Shown: one piece after another, positions 28,014-36,134 of the stretch
How the letters are laid out: each line of letters begins with the position of its first letter
Position numbering within the stretch: the first letter of the stretch is position 1
Source of the DNA: Pseudomonas sp. PDM18
GTDB lineage: Bacteria; Pseudomonadota; Gammaproteobacteria; Pseudomonadales; Pseudomonadaceae
DNA: 64,000 bases
Direction of reading: 5' to 3'
Assembly: GCF_014852585.1 (NCBI RefSeq)
Contig: NZ_JACVBX010000001.1
Coordinates: 744,001 to 808,000, forward strand
The notes under the pieces: generated by a model
What the model saw: only the letters and a program-made list of their open reading frames with translations
Told to the model about the DNA's origin: nothing
Databases searched by the model: none
Position numbers and translations under genes: made by a program

Positions 28014-28382
28014 ATGCCGCCCTCGCCGCACCTGCCCCTCGTCTATTCCTGTTCCGGCTGCTCGAACCTCGCGCAGCTGGCCAACGACCTCGCCCTGCGC
28101 ATGGACCATGACGGCCTGGCGGAGATGTCCTGCATCGCGGGAGTCGGCGGCGACGTGCCGGCGCTGGTGAAGAAGGCCTGCTCAGACCGAACGATCATCG
28201 CCGTGGACGGCTGCCACCTGCACTGCGTGCAGAACTGCCTGGCGCGCCATGGGGTGAAGGCCACGCACGAGATCACCCTGACCGAGTACGGCCTGAAGAA
28301 ACGCTACGGCCAGGACGCGCCGGTGCAGGATTTCGAGATGCTCTACGAGGAACTGCAGTTCCTCGTACGCGCCCCGGGCTAA
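28014..28382 (+). CDS. DGC-domain putative zinc-binding protein
   Basis: The 122-residue protein has the DGC-family cysteine pattern: YSCSGCSNLAQLAN, MSCIAGVGGD, and the defining IAVDGCHLHCVQNCLARHG. These cysteines are likely metal ligands, either zinc or an Fe-S cluster. The ATG is preceded by GGAGG at close spacing. An Anr-type box lies upstream, and the gene faces the oxygen-independent ubiquinone genes, suggesting a role in anaerobic or microaerobic metabolism. The biochemical activity of the family is unknown. Confidence 0.83.
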   Translation: MPPSPHLPLVYSCSGCSNLAQLANDLALRMDHDGLAEMSCIAGVGGDVPALVKKACSDRTIIAVDGCHLHCVQNCLARHGVKATHEITLTEYGLKKRYGQDAPVQDFEMLYEELQFLVRAPG

Positions 28383-28401
28383 GCGTCAATCGACCAGACC
28401 A

Positions 28402-28435
28402 GGCTCGAAGCCAAAACGCGAGATGGCTTCGAGCC
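28402..28435. terminator. inverted-repeat terminator between DGC gene and ubiT
   Basis: GGCTCGAAGCC (28402-28412) and GGCTTCGAGCC (28425-28435) are perfect 11-bp arms around a 12-base loop between convergent genes. There is no strong T-run, so it may be Rho-assisted. Confidence 0.55.
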
Positions 28436-28494
28436 AAGCGACACCCATCGATCGGTGCGCCAAAACAGCACGGATATCGAAGACGCTGAACGGC

Positions 28495-28968
28495 TCAGGC
28501 GCTCTCCTGCACCACCCGGCTGGCGCGGCGCATGGCGCTCCACAGCCAGGCAGGGAGGCTGTCCGGATCAAGGCTGTCGATCAGGTTCTTCACCGCCAGC
28601 CCCAGCTCGGTATCGCCCTCGATCACCAGTCGGCGACGGAAGAACAGCGTGTCCGGGTCTTCCTGCCGTCCTGCCAGCAACAGGAAATCGCGCCAGCTGC
28701 CCCGGATGGTCACGCTCGGCGTACAGGCATCGGCGAATCGCAGACCATTGCGATCGTGCGTGAAGCACCAGGCCAGACCGAGATCGCTCACTTCCAGACG
28801 CAGCCAGTGACCGTCGAGGATGTCGAAGGCGCCGTTCGCCAGCGGCTCGGCGAACAGGCGGTTGGCGGCGCGCTGCAACACCGCACGTTGCAATCCGGCA
28901 GGGACACGCGCGGCGAGCGGCAGCAGGCGGTCGGCGGCGCGCAGGGCACCTGTTTCGAGTGTCAGCAC
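28495..28968 (-). CDS. ubiT: ubiquinone biosynthesis accessory factor UbiT (SCP2 domain)
   Basis: The 157-residue protein has the SCP2 lipid-binding fold: FDILDGHWLRLEVSDLGLAW, DACTPSVTIRGSWRDFLLLA and EDPDTLFFRRRLVIEGDTEL. UbiT binds ubiquinone intermediates and is needed for oxygen-independent ubiquinone synthesis together with UbiU and UbiV. The gene overlaps the end of ubiV by seven bases in the order ubiU-ubiV-ubiT, as in P. aeruginosa. The product is cytoplasmic or membrane-associated. Confidence 0.92.
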   Translation of the reverse strand: MLTLETGALRAADRLLPLAARVPAGLQRAVLQRAANRLFAEPLANGAFDILDGHWLRLEVSDLGLAWCFTHDRNGLRFADACTPSVTIRGSWRDFLLLAGRQEDPDTLFFRRRLVIEGDTELGLAVKNLIDSLDPDSLPAWLWSAMRRASRVVQESA

Positions 28969-29852
28969 AGGTTCACCTCATCGCTGCGCAGCATGCCCGG
29001 ACGGCCATGCCAGTATCCGTTGCAACCCTCCACCGCCAGCGGCGGTGTAGCGCCCTTGCGCACGCGGTCGAAGGCCTGCACGACCTCCACCATGCCTTGC
29101 GCACGGGGGCTCAGGCGCAGCAGGTCGGCGCCGCAATCACGCAGCGAGGCGTAGTCCGCCAACAGGTTGCTGGCCTCGCCGGACATCGTCTGGATGCCGT
29201 TGAGAGTGAACAACGGGAAACCCTCCTGGCTGAGCATCGACATGCCCTCCGGGTAGTTCAGGCAGCAGAACTGGCAGTCGTCCTTGGGCCGATTCTCCGC
29301 CCGCGCGGTGAAGCAGCGCGCGGAATAGGCCAGCGGCAAATGGCCGTAGGCGAACACCTCAGTCTCCACATCGTTGATGCCCAGCTCGCGGACCTGTTCG
29401 ATCACCGCGTGGATCTGCTCGCCGGAGCATTCCACCGGCGGCACCCAGCGGCGCAAGCCGGCGGCGTACAGCTCAGCCAGCGTGTGGCCGTTGTAGACGT
29501 TGAGCGCAGGACCACCGACGAACTCGACGCCCAGACCGGAGAGAATCTGCACTGCTCCCATGTCGCTGGCCTCGACCTGCAGTTCGCCGTTGGCGCAGAG
29601 GCGGCGCAGCGACGACAGCTCGGAGGCCGCCTCGATCAGCGCCAGGCCAGAAACGAGGATCTGCGCCCCGCTCTGCTGCTGCAGCTCGCGCCCCAGGCCC
29701 AACCAGTTGTCGAGAGACATGGCGCGGCGTTTGGAGCAGACGGTTTCGCCGATATAGATGGCGTCCAGCGGCTGGTCGGCCATCTGCGCATAAAAATCCA
29801 GGAGTGTCCGGCGGTCCCAGTAGAACAGCACCGGTCCCAGGCTGAGTTTCAT
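28962..29852 (-). CDS. ubiV: oxygen-independent ubiquinone hydroxylation protein UbiV (U32 family)
   Basis: From ATG 29852 (AGGA seven bases upstream) the product has 296 residues. It is a U32-peptidase-fold protein with [4Fe-4S] ligands in YIGETVCSKRRAM and a CFTARAENRPKDDCQFCC-type cluster. UbiV forms a heterodimer with UbiU that hydroxylates the ubiquinone ring without oxygen, using prephenate as oxygen donor. A longer upstream reading (MPTIAPGSEDLL) is not conserved. It overlaps ubiT and is 10 bases from ubiU, consistent with one operon. Confidence 0.94.
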   Translation of the reverse strand: MKLSLGPVLFYWDRRTLLDFYAQMADQPLDAIYIGETVCSKRRAMSLDNWLGLGRELQQQSGAQILVSGLALIEAASELSSLRRLCANGELQVEASDMGAVQILSGLGVEFVGGPALNVYNGHTLAELYAAGLRRWVPPVECSGEQIHAVIEQVRELGINDVETEVFAYGHLPLAYSARCFTARAENRPKDDCQFCCLNYPEGMSMLSQEGFPLFTLNGIQTMSGEASNLLADYASLRDCGADLLRLSPRAQGMVEVVQAFDRVRKGATPPLAVEGCNGYWHGRPGMLRSDEVNLC

Positions 29853-29862
29853 CAAAAGGTCC

Positions 29863-30858
29863 TCACTGCCAGGAGCGATGGTAGGCACCCAGGGTCGTCT
29901 GGTGGCCTTCGGATAGCTTGTCCAGGGCGTCCTGCCATTGCGTCAGCGCGCGGTAGTTCTGCGGGGCGCGCTGCCAGGCATCCAGCGCCTGGCGCCAGAC
30001 GCGCGTGACCTGTTCGACATAGGCCGGGCTGCGCTGCCGGCCTTCGATCTTCACCGCCGCCACGCCGATTTCCGCCAACTGCGGGATCAGGTCGATGGTG
30101 TTCAGGCTGGTGGGCTCTTCCAGGGCGTGGAAGCGTTCGCCGTTGACCACGAAGCGGCCCTTGCACAGGGTGGGGTAGCCCGCCGGCTCATCCGGCGCGT
30201 AACGGTCGATCAGCACGCCGTTGAGGCGCGATGTCAGCCCTTCCGGCTCCTCGTTCCAGCGCACCGCCTTGGCCGGCGAACAGACGCCGCAGAGGTTGGG
30301 CGACTCGCCGGTGACGTAGGACGACAGGTGACAGCGCCCCTCGGCCATGATGCACAGGCTACCGAAGGCGAAGACCTCGATGGGCACCGGGCTGTTCGCC
30401 GCCACCTGGCGCACCTGCGCCAGCGACAGTACGCGCGGCAGCACGGCGCGGCGGATGCCGTAGCGCTCGTGGTAGAACGCGAGCGCCGCGACGTTGGTGG
30501 CCGAGCCTTGCACCGAAAGGTGCAGTGCGAGGTTCGGGTGGCGCCTGGCGGCGTAGCCGAGCACCGCGCAATCGGCAGCGATCAGCGCATCCACGCCCAG
30601 GTCGGCGGCGTGGTCCACCGCGCGTTGCCAGCGGGCCCAGCCGGCCGCACCGGGATAGGTGTTGACCGCCACGTACATCTGCTTGCCGGCGCAGTGGATA
30701 AGCTCCACGCCCTGGAGCAGTTGGCGGTCATCGAGGTTGAGGCCGGCGAAGTGGCGGGCGTTGGTGTCGTCGCGAAAGCCGACGTAGATCGCGTCAGCGC
30801 CCTCGCGCAGGGCCGATTTCAGGGCGGGCAGACTCCCCGCCGGACAGACCAGTTGCAT
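29863..30858 (-). CDS. ubiU: oxygen-independent ubiquinone hydroxylation protein UbiU (U32 family)
   Basis: The 331-residue U32-family protein starts MQLVCPAGSLPALKSALREG, preceded by GGGGGAAGC. The cysteines CIMAEGRCHLSSYV, PNLCGVC and the later LCKGRF supply the four [4Fe-4S] ligands. It partners UbiV in anaerobic ring hydroxylation of ubiquinone precursors. The gene follows moeA by 55 bases on the same strand, so the molybdenum-cofactor and anaerobic quinone genes may share transcription. Confidence 0.94.
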   Translation of the reverse strand: MQLVCPAGSLPALKSALREGADAIYVGFRDDTNARHFAGLNLDDRQLLQGVELIHCAGKQMYVAVNTYPGAAGWARWQRAVDHAADLGVDALIAADCAVLGYAARRHPNLALHLSVQGSATNVAALAFYHERYGIRRAVLPRVLSLAQVRQVAANSPVPIEVFAFGSLCIMAEGRCHLSSYVTGESPNLCGVCSPAKAVRWNEEPEGLTSRLNGVLIDRYAPDEPAGYPTLCKGRFVVNGERFHALEEPTSLNTIDLIPQLAEIGVAAVKIEGRQRSPAYVEQVTRVWRQALDAWQRAPQNYRALTQWQDALDKLSEGHQTTLGAYHRSWQ

Positions 30859-30913
30859 GCTTCCCCCGGGCAGTGCGGAGGCCGCCGGCCCCCGCCGGCA
30901 GCCGGGAACGGCG

Positions 30914-32149
30914 TCAGGCGCCGAGTTCGCTGAAAGACAGGAAGGGCAGCGGCTCGCCGGTGTGCAGCGTGCGCCCGGCCTCCACCACCGCCAGGCCATC
31001 GGCCCAGCTCGCCGCGCGCAGCATGGCCGAGCCCTGCTGCGGATGCAGGCAGATGCGGGCGACGCCAGCGCTATCCAGCTCCAGGCGCGCGCGCAGATAC
31101 TGGCGGCGCGAGTTGGCCGTGGGCCAGTCGAAGCCCGCCGGCAGCGTGACCGGCACGGTATCGGCCGTACTGCGCCCCTGGGCACGCCAGAGGAACGGCC
31201 GCGCCACCACTAGAGCGGTGACCAGCGCGGCGGCCGGGTTGCCCGGCAGGCCGATCCACGGCTTGCCGGCGATGCTGCCGAACGCCAGCGGCTTGCCCGG
31301 CTGCATCTTCAGCTTCCACAGGTGCAGCTCGCCCAGTTCGCGGATCGCCTGCTTGAGGTAATCGCGGTCGCCCACCGACACCCCGCCACTGGTAATCAGC
31401 ACGTCCCATTCGGAGGCGGCGAGGCTCAGCGCATCGCGGCTGGCTGCCAGGGTGTCGGCGAGAACGCCGTAGTCGTGGACTTCAATGCCCCAGCCGCGCA
31501 GCAGTGCGCCGATGCTGAAGCGGTTGGCGTTATAGATCTGCCCCGGAGCCAGCGGCTCACCGGGCTCGCGCAGCTCGTCGCCGCTACTCAGCAGGCAGAC
31601 GCGCAGCGGGCGGTGGACGCTGACGCGGTCCAGGCCGACACTGGCGAGCAGGCCGAGGTCCTGGGCGCGCAGTTTCTTCCCGGCACTGAGCAAGGCATCG
31701 CCTTCGCACAGCTCTTCACCGCGGCGACGCACATGGCTGCCATGCCCGACCACGGGCACCTGCAGCCAGTCGCCATCGACTTCACAGTCTTCCTGGGCGA
31801 TCACGCTGTCCGCCCCCGGCGGCAACGGCGCGCCGGTGAAGATGCGCATGGCCTGGCCAGGTTGCAGTTCGACCTGGGCGGCATCGCCGGCGGCGATGTA
31901 GCCGGCGATCTTCAACCTTGCGCCTGCCGGGCCCATGTCGGCGCTGCGCAGGGCGTAGCCATCCATCGCGCTGTTGTCCCACAGCGGCAGGTCGATGGGT
32001 GAGTGAATATCCTCGGCGAGGATGCGGCCCAGGGCGCATTCCAGGTCGACGCGCACGGTCGGCGGCGCCAGCGGAACGAACTCCATCAGCGCGGCGATGG
32101 CCTCGTCCACCGGGCGCAGGCCGGTGCCGGAACAGCCGCAGGCGCTCAC
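30914..32149 (-). CDS. moeA: molybdopterin molybdotransferase MoeA
   Basis: The 411-residue protein starts at GTG 32149, overlapping the moaB stop as GTGA. The family motifs are LPLWDNSAMDGYALRSAD, RIFTGAPLPPGADSVIAQED, TSGGVSVGDRDYLKQ and KPWIGLPGNPAAALVT. MoeA inserts molybdate into adenylylated molybdopterin, the last common step of cofactor synthesis. Upstream residues (MPARAPGAG) in the same frame lie inside moaB and are rejected. It is in line with moaC, moaD, moaE and moaB. Confidence 0.94.
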   Translation of the reverse strand: MSACGCSGTGLRPVDEAIAALMEFVPLAPPTVRVDLECALGRILAEDIHSPIDLPLWDNSAMDGYALRSADMGPAGARLKIAGYIAAGDAAQVELQPGQAMRIFTGAPLPPGADSVIAQEDCEVDGDWLQVPVVGHGSHVRRRGEELCEGDALLSAGKKLRAQDLGLLASVGLDRVSVHRPLRVCLLSSGDELREPGEPLAPGQIYNANRFSIGALLRGWGIEVHDYGVLADTLAASRDALSLAASEWDVLITSGGVSVGDRDYLKQAIRELGELHLWKLKMQPGKPLAFGSIAGKPWIGLPGNPAAALVTALVVARPFLWRAQGRSTADTVPVTLPAGFDWPTANSRRQYLRARLELDSAGVARICLHPQQGSAMLRAASWADGLAVVEAGRTLHTGEPLPFLSFSELGA

Positions 32150-32700
32150 GAGCGTGTACCGCAGGCCAGCACCGGGCGCTCGGGCAGGCACTTGAGATGG
32201 GGGGCGAAATTGCAGGGCTTGGTGCGGCTGTCCAGTTGCTGCACCAGGATCTTTTCCCAGGCAGTCAGGCAGGCGCCGGTGGAGCCGGGCAGGCAGCAGA
32301 TCAGCGTGCCGTTGGTGATGCCGGCGATGGCGCGGGACTGGATGGTGGAGGTGCCGATTTCCTCACGGGAAATCTGCCGGAACAGTTCGCCAAAGCCATC
32401 CACGGTGCGCTCGAGCAAAGGATCGACGGCCTGCGGGGTATTGTCGCGCAGGGTAAAACCGGTGCCGCCAGTGATCAGGCCGACCTGGACCTTGGGGTCG
32501 GCGATCCAGGCCGAGACCACGGCGCGGATCTGGTAGATGTCGTCGATCACCAGCTGGCGTTCGGCGAGCGCGTGGCCGGCGCGTTGCAGCGAAGTCACCA
32601 GGGCCTGGCCGGAGGTGTCGTTGTGCAGGCTGCGGGTATCGCTGACGGTGAGGACGGCGATCTGGAGCGGCTGGAATTCCGCGGTACTGAGATGGCTCAT
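32146..32700 (-). CDS. moaB: molybdenum cofactor biosynthesis protein MoaB
   Basis: The 184-residue protein starts at ATG 32700 (MSHLSTAEFQPLQIAVLTVS). MoaB/Mog motifs are visible: LTVSDTRSLHNDTSGQALV, GLITGGTGFTLRDNTPQAV and GTLICCLPGSTGACLTAWE. MoaB/Mog adenylylates molybdopterin before MoeA acts. An in-frame ATG eight codons upstream has a poorer ribosome-binding site. The GTGA overlap with moeA indicates translational coupling. A 188-bp gap with a palindrome and REP-like sequence separates it from moaE. Confidence 0.93.
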   Translation of the reverse strand: MSHLSTAEFQPLQIAVLTVSDTRSLHNDTSGQALVTSLQRAGHALAERQLVIDDIYQIRAVVSAWIADPKVQVGLITGGTGFTLRDNTPQAVDPLLERTVDGFGELFRQISREEIGTSTIQSRAIAGITNGTLICCLPGSTGACLTAWEKILVQQLDSRTKPCNFAPHLKCLPERPVLACGTRS

Positions 32701-32769
32701 GAGGGGCTCTCCGAGACGGAGCAAAAAGGGCTGGCGCCAGCCTGCGCCCCTTCCCTCTTACCGCCCATT

Positions 32770-32781
32770 CCTCCTAGGAGG
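32770..32781. repeat. perfect 12-bp palindrome in moaE-moaB gap
   Basis: CCTCCTAGGAGG is perfectly self-complementary, 70 bases upstream of moaB. It is followed by a REP-like GGGCATGGCCCGCCCCTGCA element (about 32847-32866). Confidence 0.5.
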
Positions 32782-32888
32782 TACTGCCCCGGCGCGTGCG
32801 GGGCATCGGAGTCAACCTGCAGGAGCGCGTAATCTGCGCGATCGCGGGCATGGCCCGCCCCTGCAGGGGAACTCCTCAGTCAGATGCT

Positions 32889-33341
32889 TCAGCCCTTCCA
32901 GCGCTCGGCCGCCGCCTGGTCGCTGCAGCGCCCTTCGACCCAGCGCGGGCCGTCGCTGGTGTCTTCCTTCTTCCAGAACGGCGCACGGGTCTTCAGGTAG
33001 TCCATGACGAAGTTGCAGGCATCGAATGCCGGCTGGCGGTGGGCACTGGCGGCGCCGACGAAGACGATGGGCTCGCCCGGCTCCAGGCGGCCGATGCGGT
33101 GGAGGATTTCCAGGCGCAGCAGCGGCCAGCGCTCATTGGCCTCGACTTCGATCTTCGCCAGCGCCTTCTCGGTCATGCCGGCGTAGTGCTCGAGGAACAT
33201 GCCGCCCACTTCGCGGCCGTCGTTGAAGTCACGCACATAGCCGACGAAGCCGACCACCGCGCCAACGCCGACGTTGGCAGCGTGCATCGCGTTGAGTTCG
33301 GCGCCCGGATCGAACGCCGCCGGCTGGACGCGGATCGCCAT
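32889..33341 (-). CDS. moaE: molybdopterin synthase catalytic subunit MoaE
   Basis: The 150-residue protein has the MoaE hallmarks: GAVVGFVGYVRDFNDGREVG, EHYAGMTEKALAKI, HRIGRLEPGE, VFVGAASAHRQPAFDA and PFWKKEDTSDGPRWVE with the active-site lysines. It accepts sulphur from the MoaD C-terminal thiocarboxylate to convert cPMP to molybdopterin. The gene begins four bases after moaD ends, so the two synthase subunits are expressed together. Confidence 0.95.
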   Translation of the reverse strand: MAIRVQPAAFDPGAELNAMHAANVGVGAVVGFVGYVRDFNDGREVGGMFLEHYAGMTEKALAKIEVEANERWPLLRLEILHRIGRLEPGEPIVFVGAASAHRQPAFDACNFVMDYLKTRAPFWKKEDTSDGPRWVEGRCSDQAAAERWKG

Positions 33342-33345
33342 GGGC

Positions 33346-33594
33346 TCAGCCTCCGGTCACGGTGGGGAAGAACGCCACCTCGTCGCCGTCGGCGAGAGGC
33401 TCGTCCAGGGAGCACAGCTCCTGGTTGCGCGCGCACATCAGGTTCTGCTCGCCGAGCACATCCCAGACACCGCCGCGCTCCAGCAGCAGGCGCCGCAGGT
33501 CGTCCAGGCTGGCCAGGGACTGGCTCCAGTTCAGCTGCTCGCCATCCAGGCCGAGGGCTTCACGGTAGCGGGCGAAGTACTGCACGCGGATCAT
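33346..33594 (-). CDS. moaD: molybdopterin synthase sulphur-carrier subunit MoaD
   Basis: The 82-residue ubiquitin-like protein starts [20 protein letters not shown] and ends [14 protein letters not shown]. The terminal Gly-Gly carries the thiocarboxylate. Its ATG at 33594 overlaps the moaC stop as ATGA. Longer frames upstream lie inside moaC. It works with MoaE directly downstream. Confidence 0.95.
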   Translation of the reverse strand: MIRVQYFARYREALGLDGEQLNWSQSLASLDDLRRLLLERGGVWDVLGEQNLMCARNQELCSLDEPLADGDEVAFFPTVTGG

Positions 33595-34082
33595 GGGGTG
33601 TCTCCCGCAACGCTTTCTGTAGCAACGTAATGACCGCTCTTGCCGCCGAGCTTCTCCAGCACGCGCACGCTGTCGATGGTCATGCCACGGTCCACGGCCT
33701 TGCACATGTCGTAGATGGTCAGCGCGGCGACGCTGGCGGCGGTCAGCGCTTCCATCTCCACACCGGTCTGCCCGGCCAGTTTGCAACGGGCGACGATGTG
33801 CACGGTGTCTTCACCCTCGGCGGCCAGCTCGACCTTCACGCTGGTGAGCAGCAACGGGTGGCACAGGGGGATCAGGTCGTGGGTCTTCTTCGCCGCCTGG
33901 ATACCGGCGATGCGCGCCACGGCGAACACGTCGCCCTTGGGATGGCCGCCGTCCTGGATCAGCTGCAGGGTGGACGGGAGCATGCGCACCCGGGCTTCGG
34001 CCACGGCCTCACGGGACGTCACCGCTTTTTCGGTGACATCGACCATGTTGGCGCGGCCCTGGGAATCGAGATGGGTCAGCAC
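33591..34082 (-). CDS. moaC: cyclic pyranopterin monophosphate synthase MoaC
   Basis: The 163-residue protein has the MoaC signature: [60 protein letters not shown] and the C-terminal [13 protein letters not shown]. It converts the 3',8-cyclo intermediate made by MoaA to cyclic pyranopterin monophosphate; no moaA is present here. The start is GTG at 34082. It is the first gene of the moaC-D-E run and overlaps moaD. A TTGTATACAA palindrome lies about 90 bases upstream. Confidence 0.93.
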   Translation of the reverse strand: MLTHLDSQGRANMVDVTEKAVTSREAVAEARVRMLPSTLQLIQDGGHPKGDVFAVARIAGIQAAKKTHDLIPLCHPLLLTSVKVELAAEGEDTVHIVARCKLAGQTGVEMEALTAASVAALTIYDMCKAVDRGMTIDSVRVLEKLGGKSGHYVATESVAGDTP

Positions 34083-34170
34083 GGGTGGGAACTCTCTGGA
34101 GAATCAGGGGGACAGTGTACTCCCGGTGCGCGCAACCGGCGGTCCGGCAGACGGCGCGTTGGGGGGAGGA

Positions 34171-34180
34171 TTGTATACAA
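34171..34180. promoter_or_regulatory. TTGTATACAA palindrome upstream of moaC
   Basis: A perfect 10-bp palindrome lies in the 154-bp phoH-moaC gap, about 90 bases before the moaC start. The form resembles operators of GntR-type regulators. The regulator is unknown. Confidence 0.45.
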
Positions 34181-34200
34181 GAAGAGGTATGCAGGGCGCA

Positions 34201-34228
34201 AAGAAAAGGCCCGCCGAATGGCGGGCCC
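34201..34228 (-). terminator. intrinsic terminator after phoH-like gene
   Basis: On the minus strand GGCCCGCC-ATTC-GGCGGGCC is followed by TTTTCTT, nine bases after the phoH stop codon. Confidence 0.88.
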
Positions 34229-34236
34229 TGATTGCG

Positions 34237-35628
34237 TTACATGTGGGCTTCGGCGAATTCCGCCAGTACCGAGCGCGGCACCCCTTGCAGGGTCACGTGC
34301 ACGCCATGTGGGAAGTCCTTGAAGCGTTCGGTCAGGTAGGTCAGGCCGGAGCTGGTGGCCGACAGATAGGGGGTGTCGATCTGCGCCAGGTTGCCCAGGC
34401 AGACCACCTTCGAACCGTTGCCCGCACGGGTGATGATGGTCTTCATCTGGTGCGGGGTGAGGTTCTGGCACTCGTCGATCAGGATCAGGCTCTGCTGGAA
34501 GCTGCGGCCGCGGATGTAATTCAGCGATTTGAACTGCAGCGGCACCTTGCTGAGGATGTAGTCGACGCTGCCATGGGTGCACTCATCATCCGAATGCAGC
34601 GCTTCAAGGTTGTCGGTAATCGCGCCCAGCCAGGGCTCCATCTTCTCCGCCTCGGTGCCGGGCAGGAAGCCTATGTCCTCGTCCAGGCCCTGCACGCTGC
34701 GGGTAGCGATGATGCGCTTGTAGCGTTTGGTGACCATGGTCTGCTCGATGGCGGCAGCCAGCGCGAGGATGGTCTTGCCCGAGCCGGCGGCGCCGGACAG
34801 GTTGACCAGGTGGATGTCCGGGTCCAGCAGCGCGTACAGCGCCAGCGACTGGTAGACATCGCGCGGACGAAGTCCCCAGGCTTCCTGGTGCAGCAGCGGT
34901 TCCTGGTGCAGGTCGAGGATGGTCAGCTCGTCCTGATCGATGCCCTTGATCCAGCCGACGAAACCCTGCTCATCGACGATGAACTCGTTGATGTGCACCG
35001 CCGGCAGGTTGTCGGTGAGTTGCACGCGGTGCCAGGTGCGGCCGCGATCCTGGCGGGTCTCCACCTTGCTGACGCGGTCCCAGAACGACCCGCTCAGCGA
35101 GTGGTAGCCACGCGACAGCAGGTTGATGTCATCGACCAACTGGTCGGTGTGGTAATCCTCGGCGAATACCCCGCAGGCACGCGCCTTCAGGCGCATGTTG
35201 ATGTCCTTGGTGACCAGCACCACGCGCTTGCTGCTATGGCGACTCTTCAGCTCAACCAACTGGTTGATGATCTTGTTGTCGTTGAGGTGCTCGGGCAACC
35301 AGGTGATCGGCTCGGCACGCTTGCTCATGAGGATCGACAGGCTGCCGCACGGCCCGCTCTTGCCGCGCTGGATGGGCACGCCATCCTCCACCTGCTCGGG
35401 CGAGGCCTCGCCCAGCACCGAATCGATGAGGCGGATTGCCTGGCGGCATTCCGCGGCCACGGTGTGTTTTCCGGTCTTGAGCTTGTCCAGTTCCTCCAGC
35501 ACCGTCATCGGGATCGCGACGTGGTGCTCCTGGAAGTTCAGCAAGGCGTTGGGATCGTGGATCAGGACGTTGGTGTCGAGGACGTACAGGGTGGGCTGGG
35601 TGGGGCGGGAGCGTCCGTGGTCATCCAT
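34237..35628 (-). CDS. PIN domain plus PhoH-like ATPase
   Basis: The 463-residue protein has an N-terminal PIN nuclease domain (about 12-150; TLYVLDTNVLIHDPNALLNF, VLVTKDINMRLKA with acidic residues). A PhoH P-loop domain follows (from about 250; NLSGAAGSGKTILALAAAIE, and QSLILIDECQNLTPHQMKTI). PIN-PhoH proteins are RNA helicase/ribonucleases linked to toxin-antitoxin-like or stress roles. The start ATG at 35628 precedes DDHGRSRPTQPTLY; upstream frames are not conserved. It lies upstream of moaC on the same strand but is closed off by a terminator. Confidence 0.9.
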   Translation of the reverse strand: MDDHGRSRPTQPTLYVLDTNVLIHDPNALLNFQEHHVAIPMTVLEELDKLKTGKHTVAAECRQAIRLIDSVLGEASPEQVEDGVPIQRGKSGPCGSLSILMSKRAEPITWLPEHLNDNKIINQLVELKSRHSSKRVVLVTKDINMRLKARACGVFAEDYHTDQLVDDINLLSRGYHSLSGSFWDRVSKVETRQDRGRTWHRVQLTDNLPAVHINEFIVDEQGFVGWIKGIDQDELTILDLHQEPLLHQEAWGLRPRDVYQSLALYALLDPDIHLVNLSGAAGSGKTILALAAAIEQTMVTKRYKRIIATRSVQGLDEDIGFLPGTEAEKMEPWLGAITDNLEALHSDDECTHGSVDYILSKVPLQFKSLNYIRGRSFQQSLILIDECQNLTPHQMKTIITRAGNGSKVVCLGNLAQIDTPYLSATSSGLTYLTERFKDFPHGVHVTLQGVPRSVLAEFAEAHM

Positions 35629-36134
35629 ACGCAGGTCACCTCTTGTAGGAGCGTTACGACGGAATGCCTTTACAGCGCTCCGCCGTGCGGTGAGCCACCG
35701 GCTCTCGGATTCCTGGGATCGACAGGATTCGAGAGCACTGCATACAAGGGACTGGCCGGGCCGGGGCCGCCACCTGTCTGCAGGGTTCGGCGGTCTACGA
35801 CTCAACAAATACAGGAAAAAACATGACGATAAAAAGTCTTTTTCCTTCCTAGAAAAGTTTTTTTCGTCGTACGACGAAATACCTTGGCGAGGGCTCCGGA
35901 CAGCGCTAGTTTTAGGAGTCCTACCCCTCGTAACGCCGTCCGCTTTTTTCGCAGGATCAGTCCCTTAGCCCTGCACGCTGCGTCTACCCCGGCACTCGCC
36001 GCCGACTGCCATCGCTTCCTCGCCTGCCTATATAGATGTCGCCTCCGCCACTGGCCCGACGCTAATCGTCCCCATAGGTGGAGCCAACGCCCGGGACTCC
36101 TTACAATCGCCGCTCGCTTGTAGGAGACCGCACG
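35629..36134. other. intergenic region with AT-rich patch and perfect palindrome
   Basis: No regular gene was seen in 506 bases. A ten-codon frame (ATG at 35823, MTIKSLFPS) follows AGGAAAAAAC. A perfect 18-bp palindrome (35862-35879) follows in an AT-rich stretch. From memory the two flanking genes are far apart in PAO1, so this may be a rearrangement junction. Confidence 0.55.
35862..35879. promoter_or_regulatory. perfect 18-bp palindrome, candidate operator
   Basis: TTTCGTCGTACGACGAAA is perfectly self-complementary. It sits in an AT-rich patch between phoH (divergent) and yaaA, 256 bases before yaaA. The form suits a dimeric regulator; I do not recognise the motif. Confidence 0.6.
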
